Of a DNA stretch of 64,000 nt, positions 1 through 6,689 are shown one piece after another. The DNA lies in assembly GCA_965208605.1 (NCBI GenBank), contig OZ242345.1:1178001-1242000 (forward strand). The letters run 5' to 3'. The translations under genes and the position numbers were made by a program. Position 1 is the first letter of the stretch, and each line of letters opens with the position of its first letter. Below the pieces are notes generated by a model. The model searched no databases. It was not told the origin of the DNA and was given only the letters and a program-made list of their open reading frames with translations. This DNA comes from UBA9659 sp965208605 (GTDB taxonomy: Bacteria; Pseudomonadota; Gammaproteobacteria; Pseudomonadales; Azotimanducaceae).

Positions 1-196
1 CCCACGGGGAGACCGCATAGTAGCGTGGCAATTTTGATGTCAGTTGATTAAGAATATTCCGCGCTATCTTTTTGGCTGTTGGTGATGGTGGTGGAAGTTC
101 TTCTTCGATAGCGTAATCGTCCAATTCTTCGAGTTCACTCAACGCTTCGGTGAGCGATTTTTCGCTTGCTGGATCTTGTGTGACCGGATAGTTCAA
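1..196 (-). CDS. Hypothetical protein, N-terminal part, continues past the left edge
   Basis: This is the N-terminal part of a second copy of the protein encoded at 864-1247. The DNA of 1-307 matches 1052-1358 with a constant offset of 1051 bp and scattered substitutions. The likely start is a TTG at 196, equivalent to the TTG used in the downstream copy. The visible part is acidic (runs of Glu and Asp after the first 15 residues) and ends in a region matching residues 1-65 of the other copy. No family is recognised. The rest lies outside the window, so it cannot be said whether this copy is intact. Confidence 0.5.
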   Translation of the reverse strand, partial: MNYPVTQDPASEKSLTEALSELEELDDYAIEEELPPPSPTAKKIARNILNQLTSKLPRYYAVSPW

Positions 197-307
197 ATAA
201 ATACTAAACCAGCGAGGTAAGTCTTCATCACTGATATCTCTCTTTCATGCTAGTGCATCGCAAATCCTACCAGTATTTTACCGAAATTTCTCCAAAGAAG
301 GTGGGAA
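1..307. repeat. Left copy of a ~307 bp direct duplication (partner 1052-1358)
   Basis: Positions 1-307 align without gaps to 1052-1358 and carry the 5' part of the same unknown gene plus its upstream region. Similarity ends at a REP-like palindrome in the first copy (after 307) and at another REP-like block in the second (after 1358). The left edge is cut by the window. Confidence 0.85.
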
Positions 308-352
308 TGACGGGGGTCGGGGAAATCCAGTCATTGAGTAACACATACAATC

Positions 353-411
353 TGATGACCCCTGGGAAGGCAGTTAGGGATGATGAATGAACAGGAAAGA
401 TGGGGTTGAGG
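353..411 (+). pseudogene. Stray fragment of the hipB-hipA junction
   Basis: This stretch repeats the hipB 3' end and hipA 5' end found at 2364-2425: the same GATGACCCCTGGGAAGG, then, after a short indel, the same overlap region with GATGAATGAACAGGAAAG and the first hipA codons. It is too short to encode anything. It indicates either a lost second hipBA locus or a copied scrap of the intact one. It abuts the repeat-rich spacer between the duplicated unknown genes. Confidence 0.7.
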
Positions 412-430
412 AAATGAAAGAGATTGATGT

Positions 431-889
431 CTAAGTCGGATTAGCAGCGGGACGCGGAATTGACGCGCGTGCCAGTTTACCGGCGTGGTATTCCCTTTTC
501 TTTTTGTCGGCTTGAACGATGACAGGAAGAACAATGTCCGCATGCCACTTATTTCTCGACTGCGGTGTGTAGCGAACCTCGCGGCCATTTTCGCTTGCCT
601 TTGCAACCGACACTTCTGCCCAACCATAGAATGAGCGACCTGGGCCTCGTTGTGTCGCCATGGCATCGCCGATTTTTGTCAAATCTTCGTCTGAGGCAAA
701 GTTCAATAGGAACACCGAAATATTAATTGGGCTTTTTTTGTCTAGAAAATTGTCAATTGACATCTGCCCTTTTCCCCTTTGCAATTTTTTCCAGTCTTTA
801 CTCTGAAAAATCGCGCGCCCTACATCGCCGTCCTCAATGATACCCCCCGACGTGTAGGGAGGGTCAGGTTGAAATTTTTTCCAGGGCAT
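431..889 (-). CDS. Hypothetical protein, 152 aa
   Basis: An unrecognised protein. The ATG at 889 (MPWKKFQPDPPY) overlaps the 3' end of the upstream gene (864-1247) by 26 bp, so the two probably form a translationally coupled pair. The open frame extends upstream to 1069, but that extension lies wholly inside the neighbouring gene in another frame and is probably not used. The product is soluble, without signal peptide or membrane segments, and its C-terminal third is rich in Lys and Arg. The middle part has alternating hydrophobic stretches that suggest an alpha/beta fold. Function unknown; the toxin-antitoxin neighbourhood only hints at an accessory role. Confidence 0.5.
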   Translation of the reverse strand: MPWKKFQPDPPYTSGGIIEDGDVGRAIFQSKDWKKLQRGKGQMSIDNFLDKKSPINISVFLLNFASDEDLTKIGDAMATQRGPGRSFYGWAEVSVAKASENGREVRYTPQSRNKWHADIVLPVIVQADKKKREYHAGKLARASIPRPAANPT

Positions 890-1247
890 CAATAATGGAA
901 TCAATGGGCAAATCCTCTGCCAGAGTGTAGTGACATTCATAGTCGCGATTATTGGAGGAATCAACATACAAAGACGCGCCACCATTGGCGCGGCAAAAAA
1001 CACTAACACGCGAGTCCGCGTCTCCAGAATAGACAACCACATCGCCGTCTTCCCACAGGGAGAGCGCATAGTAGCGTGGCAATTTTGATGTCAGTTGGTT
1101 AAGAATATCCCGCGCTATCTTTTTGGCTGTTGGTGATGGCGGTGAAAACTCTTCTTCAGCAGCGTAATCGTCCAATTCCTCAAGTTCACTCAACGCTTCG
1201 GTGAGCGATTTTTCGCTTGCTGGATCTTGTGTGACCGGATAGTTCAA
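864..1247 (-). CDS. Hypothetical acidic protein, 127 aa
   Basis: An unrecognised small acidic protein. No ATG is available; the first start codon after an in-frame stop is the TTG at 1247, so the start is uncertain. Residues 15-40 are Glu/Asp-rich and probably disordered. Residues 60-127 contain a compact region (PRYYALSLWEDGDVVVYSG) with alternating strands. A partial second copy lies at the left edge of the window. The downstream gene (431-889) overlaps it by 26 bp, which suggests an operon. No family assignment is made. Confidence 0.5.
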   Translation of the reverse strand: MNYPVTQDPASEKSLTEALSELEELDDYAAEEEFSPPSPTAKKIARDILNQLTSKLPRYYALSLWEDGDVVVYSGDADSRVSVFCRANGGASLYVDSSNNRDYECHYTLAEDLPIDSIIDALEKIST

Positions 1248-1358
1248 ATAAACACTAAACCAGCGAGGTAAGTCTTCATCACTGATAGCTCTCTTTCATG
1301 CTAGTGCATCGCAAATCCTACCAGTATTTTACCGAAATTTCTCCAAAGAAGGTGGGAA
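1052..1358. repeat. Right copy of the ~307 bp direct duplication (partner 1-307)
   Basis: Matches 1-307 at a constant offset of 1051 bp. It contains the 5' part of the unknown gene at 864-1247 and its upstream region. The copy stops where REP-like sequence begins. Confidence 0.85.
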
Positions 1359-1425
1359 CCTAGAGGAATAAAGGCAATACCGCTCGTTCCTCTGGATTCG
1401 GCGAGAATGACGGCCACCTTGTGCC
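1359..1425. repeat. REP-like element remnant
   Basis: Contains the modules AGAGGAATAAAGGCAATACC, CGCTCGTTCCTCTGGATTC and GGCGAGAATGACGG. The same blocks recur in nearly all larger intergenic gaps of the window. It lies between the duplicated segment and the 3' end of higA. Confidence 0.6.
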
Positions 1426-1428
1426 CAC

Positions 1429-1698
1429 TCAGGCCACGTTTCTTGCCGCGATTGCTCTGTCTATATCATAGGCGCTCTGCAGGTTCATCCACAGATTAGC
1501 GGAGGTTCCCAGTGCTTCTGCGAGGTCCAGTGCGGATTCGGCCGTAATACCTCGCTTGCCACGAATCAGTTCATTCAAGCGAGCCTTTGTCCAGCCCAGT
1601 TGTCGAGCAAACTCAGCTTGGCTCATTCCCCTCGGCTCAAGAAATTCTTCCAGAAGCATCTCGCCAGGATGAAAAGGATTCTGCAGTTGCTTGGTCAT
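1429..1698 (-). CDS. higA: HigA-type antitoxin (VapI/HigA family, Xre HTH)
   Basis: An 89-residue antitoxin-type DNA-binding protein that would neutralise a HigB mRNA interferase and repress its own operon. The N-terminus NPFHPGEMLLEEFLEPRGMS is typical of the family, followed by a helix-turn-helix (QAEFARQLGWTKARLNELIRGKRGITAES, in two pieces around residues 27-55). The ATG at 1698 is preceded by AGGAGG, which overlaps the stop codon of the higB remnant. The gene order higB-higA is the normal one, but the toxin next door is truncated, so this antitoxin appears to be orphaned. Confidence 0.85.
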   Translation of the reverse strand: MTKQLQNPFHPGEMLLEEFLEPRGMSQAEFARQLGWTKARLNELIRGKRGITAESALDLAEALGTSANLWMNLQSAYDIDRAIAARNVA

Positions 1699-1709
1699 CT
1701 CTAAACCTC

Positions 1710-1895
1710 CTATTTGTGGTAGTTGAGTATCTGTACTTTTTCTGGTGAACCGCTATGCCACACGAATATTACGCGCCATTGGTCATTGATCCTGACTGAA
1801 TGAAATCCTGCGAGCTCTCCCTTCAAAATCTCCAGGCGATTTCCCGGGGGTGCTCGAAGATCCTTCAACCCTGCAGCACTGTTTAGATACAGTAG
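1710..1895 (-). pseudogene. higB: HigB toxin remnant (RelE-fold C-terminal part)
   Basis: The minus strand encodes 61 in-frame codons ending in a TAG just before the higA ribosome-binding site. The peptide contains the family hallmarks RAPPGNRLEILKGE, HSVRINDQWRVIF and a final LNYHK. Full HigB proteins are about 92 residues. Here an in-frame TAA precedes the block, no matching N-terminal 30 residues are visible in any frame upstream, and REP-like sequence begins there. The catalytic C-terminal core remains but cannot be translated from a sensible start, so the toxin is probably inactive. Confidence 0.75.
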
Positions 1896-1954
1896 TTATC
1901 ATAACCCGATAACACAGACAACCCTGAGTTCGGTGCGTCAATTCCGTGATAGTT

Positions 1955-2012
1955 CATTGCCCGGGGAATGACGGCGCGGCGAGAATGATGACAGCGCGGG
2001 GCGAGGTGACTC
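1955..2012. repeat. REP-like element remnant
   Basis: Short GGGAATGACGGCGCGG and GGCGAGAATGATGACAGC modules, the same as in the larger REP blocks. It lies between the higB remnant and the hipBA promoter region and may mark the breakpoint that removed the higB 5' end. Confidence 0.5.
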
Positions 2013-2034
2013 AAAAACACAGTAATTAAGCAAT

Positions 2035-2070
2035 ATATTTGTTGCCTTTATCAAAAATAGCAACTAATAT
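2035..2070. promoter_or_regulatory. Inverted repeat upstream of hipB, candidate HipB operator
   Basis: ATATTTGTTGC at 2035-2045 faces GCAACTAATAT at 2060-2070: 11-bp arms with one mismatch and a 14-bp spacer, ending 8 bp before the hipB ATG. HipB-type antitoxins repress their own operons through inverted repeats in this position. The assignment rests on symmetry and location only. Confidence 0.5.
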
Positions 2071-2078
2071 ATTTCTAT

Positions 2079-2405
2079 ATGAAGTCGCTATTGAAACAAC
2101 TCAAAAACCGCCGGCTACAGCTGGGGCTGAAACAGCACGATATGTGGCTATGTGTCGGTATGTCCCGTCAGCAATATCAGCACTTGGAATCCAAAGGCAA
2201 TCCGAGGCTAGCTACTCTTGAACTCATTGCAAAGGGCATGAAAAGCAAAGTCATGCTGATTCCTCAGGGAAAATTGACCGCCGTTAAAGCCCTTCTTGAA
2301 AGTGAAACACCTGATATCCCGCCAGCAAAAGCATCGCCTGCCCCAGAGGAAAAATGCTTATCCGATGACCCCTGGGAAGGCTTATTAGTTATGGATGATG
2401 AATGA
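2079..2405 (+). CDS. hipB: HipB-like antitoxin / Xre-family regulator
   Basis: A 108-residue helix-turn-helix protein; the partner and repressor of the HipA kinase encoded directly downstream. Residues 5-60 form an Xre-type HTH with the QYQHLESKGNPRLATLELIAKGM helix pair (shown by LKNRRLQLGLKQHDM and RLATLELIAKGM). The C-terminal 40 residues are acidic and Pro-rich and probably flexible. The stop codon overlaps the hipA start in an ATGA arrangement, so the pair is translationally coupled. No strong Shine-Dalgarno is visible before the ATG. The inverted repeat at 2035-2070 is a likely self-regulatory site. Confidence 0.8.
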   Translation: MKSLLKQLKNRRLQLGLKQHDMWLCVGMSRQQYQHLESKGNPRLATLELIAKGMKSKVMLIPQGKLTAVKALLESETPDIPPAKASPAPEEKCLSDDPWEGLLVMDDE

Positions 2406-3676
2406 ACAGGAAAGATGGGGTTGAGGTTAACCTTCTTCAACTCAGGCTCCATGGTAGGTTGGTCGGCTACCTGGCGGGCTTTAACAATGGCCGCAACGTC
2501 CTGAGCTTTGCAGATGAGTTCACAGGCGACTCTGGCCGCCCTACTTTCAGTCTGACTACTCATCCAGATTTCCCCCGCTCTGAAAAAATCATGTCCAGGC
2601 CCTGGACTAAGAATCAAAGACTGCACCCCGTCTTATCTAACCTGCTACCTGAAGGGGCACTGCGAGAGTTGATAGCACAAGGACTGAAAGTCCATGTCGA
2701 TAACGAGTTTCACATCTTCACCTATCTGGGCGAAGACTTACCTGGCGCACTAGTCGCTACCCCTATGGAACCCGATGCTGTACCTGAAAGCGTTTTGAAT
2801 ATTTACGGAAAAGCAAAGACTGTTAAATTTGACAAAGATACTCAAGAGAACAAATTTTCATTAGCGGGCGTCCAAATGAAATTCTCCATGGAGGAAAAAG
2901 ACGGGCGTTACAACCTGGCAAAGGGCGATGCGTTGGGCGACTGGATTATCAAAACGCCATCCACCATATACAAGAATGTGCCTCTCAACGAATACACAGC
3001 GATGTCATTGGCATCCATAGTTGGTATTGATATTCCAGAAATCAAGCTGGTTGATCTGGACAAACTCGACAACCTGCCGCAAATCAATTTGCCTGACGAG
3101 AAGCAGACATTCGCAATCAAACGATTTGATCGCCGCGACAATGAGCGCATTCACATGGAGGACTTTGCGCAAGTGCTGGTTAAGTACCCGCACGAAAAAT
3201 ATAACTCCGCGAACTACGAACAAATCGGCAGAGTGATTTACGAGTATTCCGGCGATGGCCTTGCCGACGCCCAACAACTTGCTCGCCGGTTACTGGTCAA
3301 CATATTACTCGCCAATGGGGACGCTCATCTCAAGAACTGGAGCCTGCTGTATCAGGATCAGGTAACACCTCGGCTTTCTCCTGCCTACGACATCGTAACA
3401 ACGGGTGTCTATATTGAGGACGAGAGAAAATATGCGCTTAACCTTGGCAAAACCAAAGAATGGTATGCGGTGAACTCAGTCAACTTTCAATCCTGGGCTG
3501 ATAGTGCAGGTATTCCTTGGGGAGTCATCAAGCCACATCTCGACGACGTAATGGAAAAAGCCCGTTCACTTTGGCCGGATACTTTGAAAGAACTGCCTAT
3601 GGATGAGACACACAAGAATGGGTTAAAAAACCACTGGGGTAATCTCCGGCAGGACTTCAGAATCAATACACCATAG
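2402..3676 (+). CDS. hipA: HipA-like serine/threonine kinase toxin
   Basis: A 424-residue HipA-family kinase. The family halts growth by phosphorylating targets such as glutamyl-tRNA synthetase (E. coli HipA). Visible motifs: KFSLAGVQMKFSM near residue 150 (nucleotide-binding region), the catalytic NGDAHLKNWSLLY near residue 306, and SPAYDIV with the metal-binding Asp shortly after. Length is normal (about 420-440). It overlaps hipB by 4 bp. All catalytic residues look present, which contrasts with the decayed toxins of the other antitoxin loci in this window. The target cannot be predicted. Confidence 0.88.
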   Translation: MNRKDGVEVNLLQLRLHGRLVGYLAGFNNGRNVLSFADEFTGDSGRPTFSLTTHPDFPRSEKIMSRPWTKNQRLHPVLSNLLPEGALRELIAQGLKVHVDNEFHIFTYLGEDLPGALVATPMEPDAVPESVLNIYGKAKTVKFDKDTQENKFSLAGVQMKFSMEEKDGRYNLAKGDALGDWIIKTPSTIYKNVPLNEYTAMSLASIVGIDIPEIKLVDLDKLDNLPQINLPDEKQTFAIKRFDRRDNERIHMEDFAQVLVKYPHEKYNSANYEQIGRVIYEYSGDGLADAQQLARRLLVNILLANGDAHLKNWSLLYQDQVTPRLSPAYDIVTTGVYIEDERKYALNLGKTKEWYAVNSVNFQSWADSAGIPWGVIKPHLDDVMEKARSLWPDTLKELPMDETHKNGLKNHWGNLRQDFRINTP

Positions 3677-3746
3677 CTGCCTATTTCGCTTGGTTTGATA
3701 TGAGTTATTCCCGTGAGAAACGAGCAGTTCGCATACAGCGGCCGCC

Positions 3747-3835
3747 ATTCTGGATTCCCGTCACCTCAGTCATCCCCGCCGATGGCTGGGATGACTGAGG
3801 TGGCGAGAATGACGGCGCGGGGGTTGGCGCGGCGC
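3747..3835. repeat. REP palindrome (CTCAG-type arms)
   Basis: Arms CACCTCAGTCAT (3762-3773) and ATGACTGAGGTG (3791-3802) pair perfectly around a CCGATGG-centred loop, followed by GGCGAGAATGACGGCGCGG. It fills the gap between hipA and atpI and is a member of the window-wide family. Confidence 0.8.
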
Positions 3836-3924
3836 GGGGGTGGTTGAATGCGGTGCACTTAATCACTATACTCCCGCTGTTTTTTGCATGGCTTTTTGGA
3901 CAATCAGCTCACGGGACAGTTTCA

Positions 3925-4302
3925 ATGTTTGTCAAGATCACGAAATCTCCCGTCTATCGGATTCTTAGCCTGCAGCTTGTGATGACCCTTCTCGTAGCAG
4001 CTTCGTTTTTAGTTGTTAGTGAAATAACCGCATGGTCAGCCTTGTTGGGTGGCTTGGTGTGTGTGATTCCAGGCATCTATATCCTGCTAATGAGTAGTTG
4101 GCGGCGCCCCCAGACGGCGGCTGGCACCGGGTTAGGGATTGTCCTCAGTGGCGAGGCGGGCAAGTACGGATTGAGTATTTTGCTCTTTGTGCTGGTGTTT
4201 ACATGGGTGCAGCCACTTGACCCGCTAGTGTTTTTTGGTGTTTTTGGTGGCTTGCAAGGGGTTAATCTGCTCCTGCCGAAGCTCAAGCAGGTAGAAAAGT
4301 GA
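3925..4302 (+). CDS. atpI: ATP synthase protein I
   Basis: A small integral membrane protein that heads most proteobacterial atp operons and helps c-ring assembly or Mg2+ supply. Four hydrophobic segments are visible (about residues 10-30, 35-53, 78-95 and 98-115 from this start). The ATG at 3925 gives 125 residues, the usual size, and is preceded by ACGGGACAG. The open frame continues upstream to a TTG at 3844, which would add 27 hydrophobic residues not typical of the family. First gene of atpIBEFHAGDC; 57 bp separate it from atpB. Confidence 0.75.
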   Translation: MFVKITKSPVYRILSLQLVMTLLVAASFLVVSEITAWSALLGGLVCVIPGIYILLMSSWRRPQTAAGTGLGIVLSGEAGKYGLSILLFVLVFTWVQPLDPLVFFGVFGGLQGVNLLLPKLKQVEK

Positions 4303-4320
4303 CGAACAACATAAATCTCT

Positions 4321-4359
4321 ACATATAAACTCTTACATATAAACTCTTACATATAAATC
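4321..4359. repeat. 14-bp tandem repeat before atpB
   Basis: Two full units of ACATATAAACTCTT (4321-4334, 4335-4348) and a partial third (4349-4359) run directly into the atpB ATG at 4360. No recognisable Shine-Dalgarno remains in this leader. Confidence 0.9.
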
Positions 4360-5193
4360 ATGGCAAGCGACACACTCACCTCAGAAGAATATATCCAGCA
4401 TCACCTGACGAACCTCACTTATGGGCGTTTCCCCAATGGTGAATGGGGGCTTGCCGAGAATGCGGGCGATATTGCAGAAATGGGCTTCTGGGCACTCAAT
4501 GTTGACACCCTCTTCTGGTCAATCAGCCTCGGTATCCTCTTCCTGGGGGTCTTTGCTTTTGTCGCCCAAAGGGCGAAGCCTGGGGTACCGGGCGGGTTAC
4601 AAAATTTCTGTGAGCTGGCAGTTGAGTTTGTTGAGGACAATATCACCCAGGTCTTTGGTACTAGACCCAACGCGATTATCGGGCCCCTGTCGCTGACGAT
4701 ATTAATTTGGGTATTCCTGATGAATATGATGGACCTGGTGCCGGTTGACTTTATCCCCTATCTAGCGCAACTGGCGGGCGTGCATTATTTTAAGGTGGTG
4801 CCCACAACAGACCCTAATGCCACCCTCGGCATGGCACTGGGGGTGTTTGTTCTAGTCTTGTACTACAACATTAAAATCAAAGGGCCTATCAAGTTCAGCG
4901 CCGGTTTTATAACCCATCCCATACCTCACTGGAGCATGTACTGGTTTAACCTTATTCTGGAAATTGTAGATATGCTTGCCAAACCCCTCTCCCATGGCTT
5001 GCGTCTATTCGGCAATCTTTATGCTGGGGAAATGATTTTCATCCTGATCGCCCTGCTACCCTTTTACGCTCAGTGGGTCTTGTCTGTGCCCTGGGCAATC
5101 TTTCATATTTTGATTATTTGTCTACAAGCATTTGTATTTATGATCTTGACGATTGTGTACCTGACCCAGGCACACATGGTGGATGAGCACTAG
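4360..5193 (+). CDS. atpB: F0F1 ATP synthase subunit a
   Basis: Membrane subunit a, which forms the proton half-channels and faces the c-ring. At 277 residues it is close to the E. coli length (271). The essential arginine lies in the conserved GLRLFGNLYAGE (Arg215), with the usual Asn and Gln/His context in the last helices. Several transmembrane segments are evident (about 52-70, 108-125, 155-172, 192-206, 217-240, 243-270). Positioned normally between atpI and atpE, 54 bp before the latter. The start is fixed by the ATG directly after the tandem repeat. Confidence 0.96.
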   Translation: MASDTLTSEEYIQHHLTNLTYGRFPNGEWGLAENAGDIAEMGFWALNVDTLFWSISLGILFLGVFAFVAQRAKPGVPGGLQNFCELAVEFVEDNITQVFGTRPNAIIGPLSLTILIWVFLMNMMDLVPVDFIPYLAQLAGVHYFKVVPTTDPNATLGMALGVFVLVLYYNIKIKGPIKFSAGFITHPIPHWSMYWFNLILEIVDMLAKPLSHGLRLFGNLYAGEMIFILIALLPFYAQWVLSVPWAIFHILIICLQAFVFMILTIVYLTQAHMVDEH

Positions 5194-5247
5194 CAGCAAG
5201 CAGAAAAGACGACAGCAACTTAACCAACTCAACAGCAGGAGTAACTT

Positions 5248-5475
5248 ATGGAACAATCACTAATCTATCTCGCCGGCGCCATCTTGATGGGCTTGGGTGC
5301 TACTGGCAGTGGTGTGGGTATTGGCATTCTTAGCGGCAAGTATCTTGAAGGTGTTGCCAGACAGCCAGAACTACAACCCATGTTAATGACTCAACTCTTC
5401 ATCTCCCTGGCACTGGTGGATGCAGTACCCATCATCGGCGTGGGTATTTCACTCTACTTGATATTTGCGCTCTAG
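5248..5475 (+). CDS. atpE: F0F1 ATP synthase subunit c
   Basis: The 75-residue proteolipid that forms the rotating c-ring. Two helices joined by the polar loop VARQPELQP. The proton-carrying acidic residue is Asp58 in ALVDAVPIIGVG, as in E. coli Asp61. The Na+-binding pattern of sodium-driven rings (Glu plus Ser/Thr) is absent, so the enzyme should be H+-coupled. AGCAGGAG at 5232-5239 is a good ribosome-binding site 8 bp before the ATG. Confidence 0.97.
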   Translation: MEQSLIYLAGAILMGLGATGSGVGIGILSGKYLEGVARQPELQPMLMTQLFISLALVDAVPIIGVGISLYLIFAL

Positions 5476-5515
5476 GGTTGGGCACCAATCATTCATTAAA
5501 CATAGGAAGCGACCC

Positions 5516-5986
5516 GTGAATATTCAACTGACCATGCTGGGGCAATTGATTTCATTTGTCCTCTTCGTGCTCTTTTGCATGAAGTTCGTCTGGCCCCACC
5601 TCACCGCCATGATGCGCGAGCGGCAGCAGACCATAGCAGCAGGCCTGGACAATGCCGCCGCCGCCGAAAAGCAGTTAGCAGAGGCGGGTTCCCAGATAGA
5701 AGCAGATGTAGCCGCGGCAAAACAACAGTCTGCTGAACTGATTGCTCAGGCAAGGAATCGCGCTGGCCAGATAGTGGAAGCTTCAAAAACCCAGGCCGCC
5801 GAGGAGGCCGAGCGTATTATCCAAGGTGCTCAAGCCGAGATAGACCAGGAAGTTAATCGCGCCAAAGAAGCACTGAGAGTCAAGGTCGGTGAACTCGCTA
5901 TTAAGGGTGCAGAAAAAATACTTGAAGCCCAGGTTGACTCAGCTAAGCACCAGGCAATGCTCAGTCAACTTGCTAAGGGGTTATAG
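5516..5986 (+). CDS. atpF: F0F1 ATP synthase subunit b
   Basis: Peripheral-stalk subunit b: one N-terminal membrane helix (residues 8-26) followed by a long Ala/Glu/Gln-rich coiled coil that holds F1. The GTG at 5516 gives 156 residues, exactly the E. coli length, and is preceded by AGGAAG at 5505-5510. The frame is open further upstream, but that would add 17 basic residues before the family N-terminus VNIQLTMLGQ. The stop codon sits at the first base pairs of the 12-bp tandem array at 5985-6080. Confidence 0.93.
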   Translation: MNIQLTMLGQLISFVLFVLFCMKFVWPHLTAMMRERQQTIAAGLDNAAAAEKQLAEAGSQIEADVAAAKQQSAELIAQARNRAGQIVEASKTQAAEEAERIIQGAQAEIDQEVNRAKEALRVKVGELAIKGAEKILEAQVDSAKHQAMLSQLAKGL

Positions 5987-6080
5987 CACTGAGAACAGCA
6001 CTGAGAACAGCACCGAGAACAGCACCGAGAACAGCACCGAGAACAGCACCGAGAACAGCGCTGGGAACCGCTTTGAGAAC
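5985..6080. repeat. Eight tandem 12-bp units between atpF and atpH
   Basis: Units follow AGCACYGAGAAC: two copies with T, four with C, then two diverged copies (AGCGCTGGGAAC, CGCTTTGAGAAC). The array starts inside the atpF stop codon and ends 35 bp before the atpH ATG. The graded divergence at its right edge is what repeated slippage would produce. No hairpin is obvious. Confidence 0.95.
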
Positions 6081-6115
6081 CATAGCACCAAGAATGAAAC
6101 CCAAAGAGAAGACCC

Positions 6116-6658
6116 ATGGCAGAATCTGAACTGACAACCATTGCCCGGCCCTACGCCAGAGCGGTGTTTGCCTATGCCACTTCGCAGTCCGACGGGCTTG
6201 CTTCCTGGTCCACACAACTCGGCATGCTCAAGACTGTGCTTGGCATGCCGGAAGTAGAAGCAGCACTTGAAAATCCGCGCTGGACAACTGATGACGCCAC
6301 TCACTTCCTCAGTCAGTTGCTGGGTGAACTGCTCAAGGATGAAGGGCATCATTTTCTGAAAGTCCTGGCAGCCTACGGTCGGCTGAGGTTAATACCGACT
6401 ATCTCCACTCTATTTGAACAACTTAAATCCACGCATAAGCAGACTCTGGATGTTGTCATTACCAGTGCATTTGAAATCACTGCAGCGGAAAAATCTTTAC
6501 TCAGCGAAGCACTGAAACGAAAACTGCAACGAAAAATCAACATGCAAAGCAGTGTTGATAAAAATTTAATTGGCGGGCTCATCATCAAGGCTGGGGATAT
6601 GGTGATTGATGATTCGGTCTCTGGCAGGCTCAGCAAATTGTCCTATGCGTTGCGATAA
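6116..6658 (+). CDS. atpH: F0F1 ATP synthase subunit delta
   Basis: The OSCP-like delta subunit, which caps F1 and joins it to the b stalk. The 180-residue protein begins with the typical ARPYARAVFAYA and ends with the conserved DKNLIGGLIIKAGDMVIDDS block that contacts b. Length is normal (177 in E. coli). It starts at the ATG at 6116, after the tandem array that separates it from atpF, and lies 31 bp before atpA. Confidence 0.95.
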   Translation: MAESELTTIARPYARAVFAYATSQSDGLASWSTQLGMLKTVLGMPEVEAALENPRWTTDDATHFLSQLLGELLKDEGHHFLKVLAAYGRLRLIPTISTLFEQLKSTHKQTLDVVITSAFEITAAEKSLLSEALKRKLQRKINMQSSVDKNLIGGLIIKAGDMVIDDSVSGRLSKLSYALR

Positions 6659-6689
6659 ACGCATTTTTTGATCCCTTTAGGTAACCAAC

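Noticed and set aside
890..1069. N-terminal extension of the 152-residue unknown protein
   Set aside because: It lies wholly inside the neighbouring gene in another frame; the ATG at 889 gives a normal short operon overlap.
5248..5475. Sodium-driven ATP synthase
   Set aside because: The c subunit has the proton-type Asp in ALVDAVP and lacks the Na+-binding Glu/Ser-Thr pattern.
5985..6080. The regularly repeated 12-bp units as a CRISPR array
   Set aside because: Units are head to tail without spacers and only 12 bp long, and no cas gene is in the window.
5889..6352. Low-complexity frames through the atpF-atpH array on both strands
   Set aside because: They only translate the 12-bp repeat and overlap atpF and atpH.
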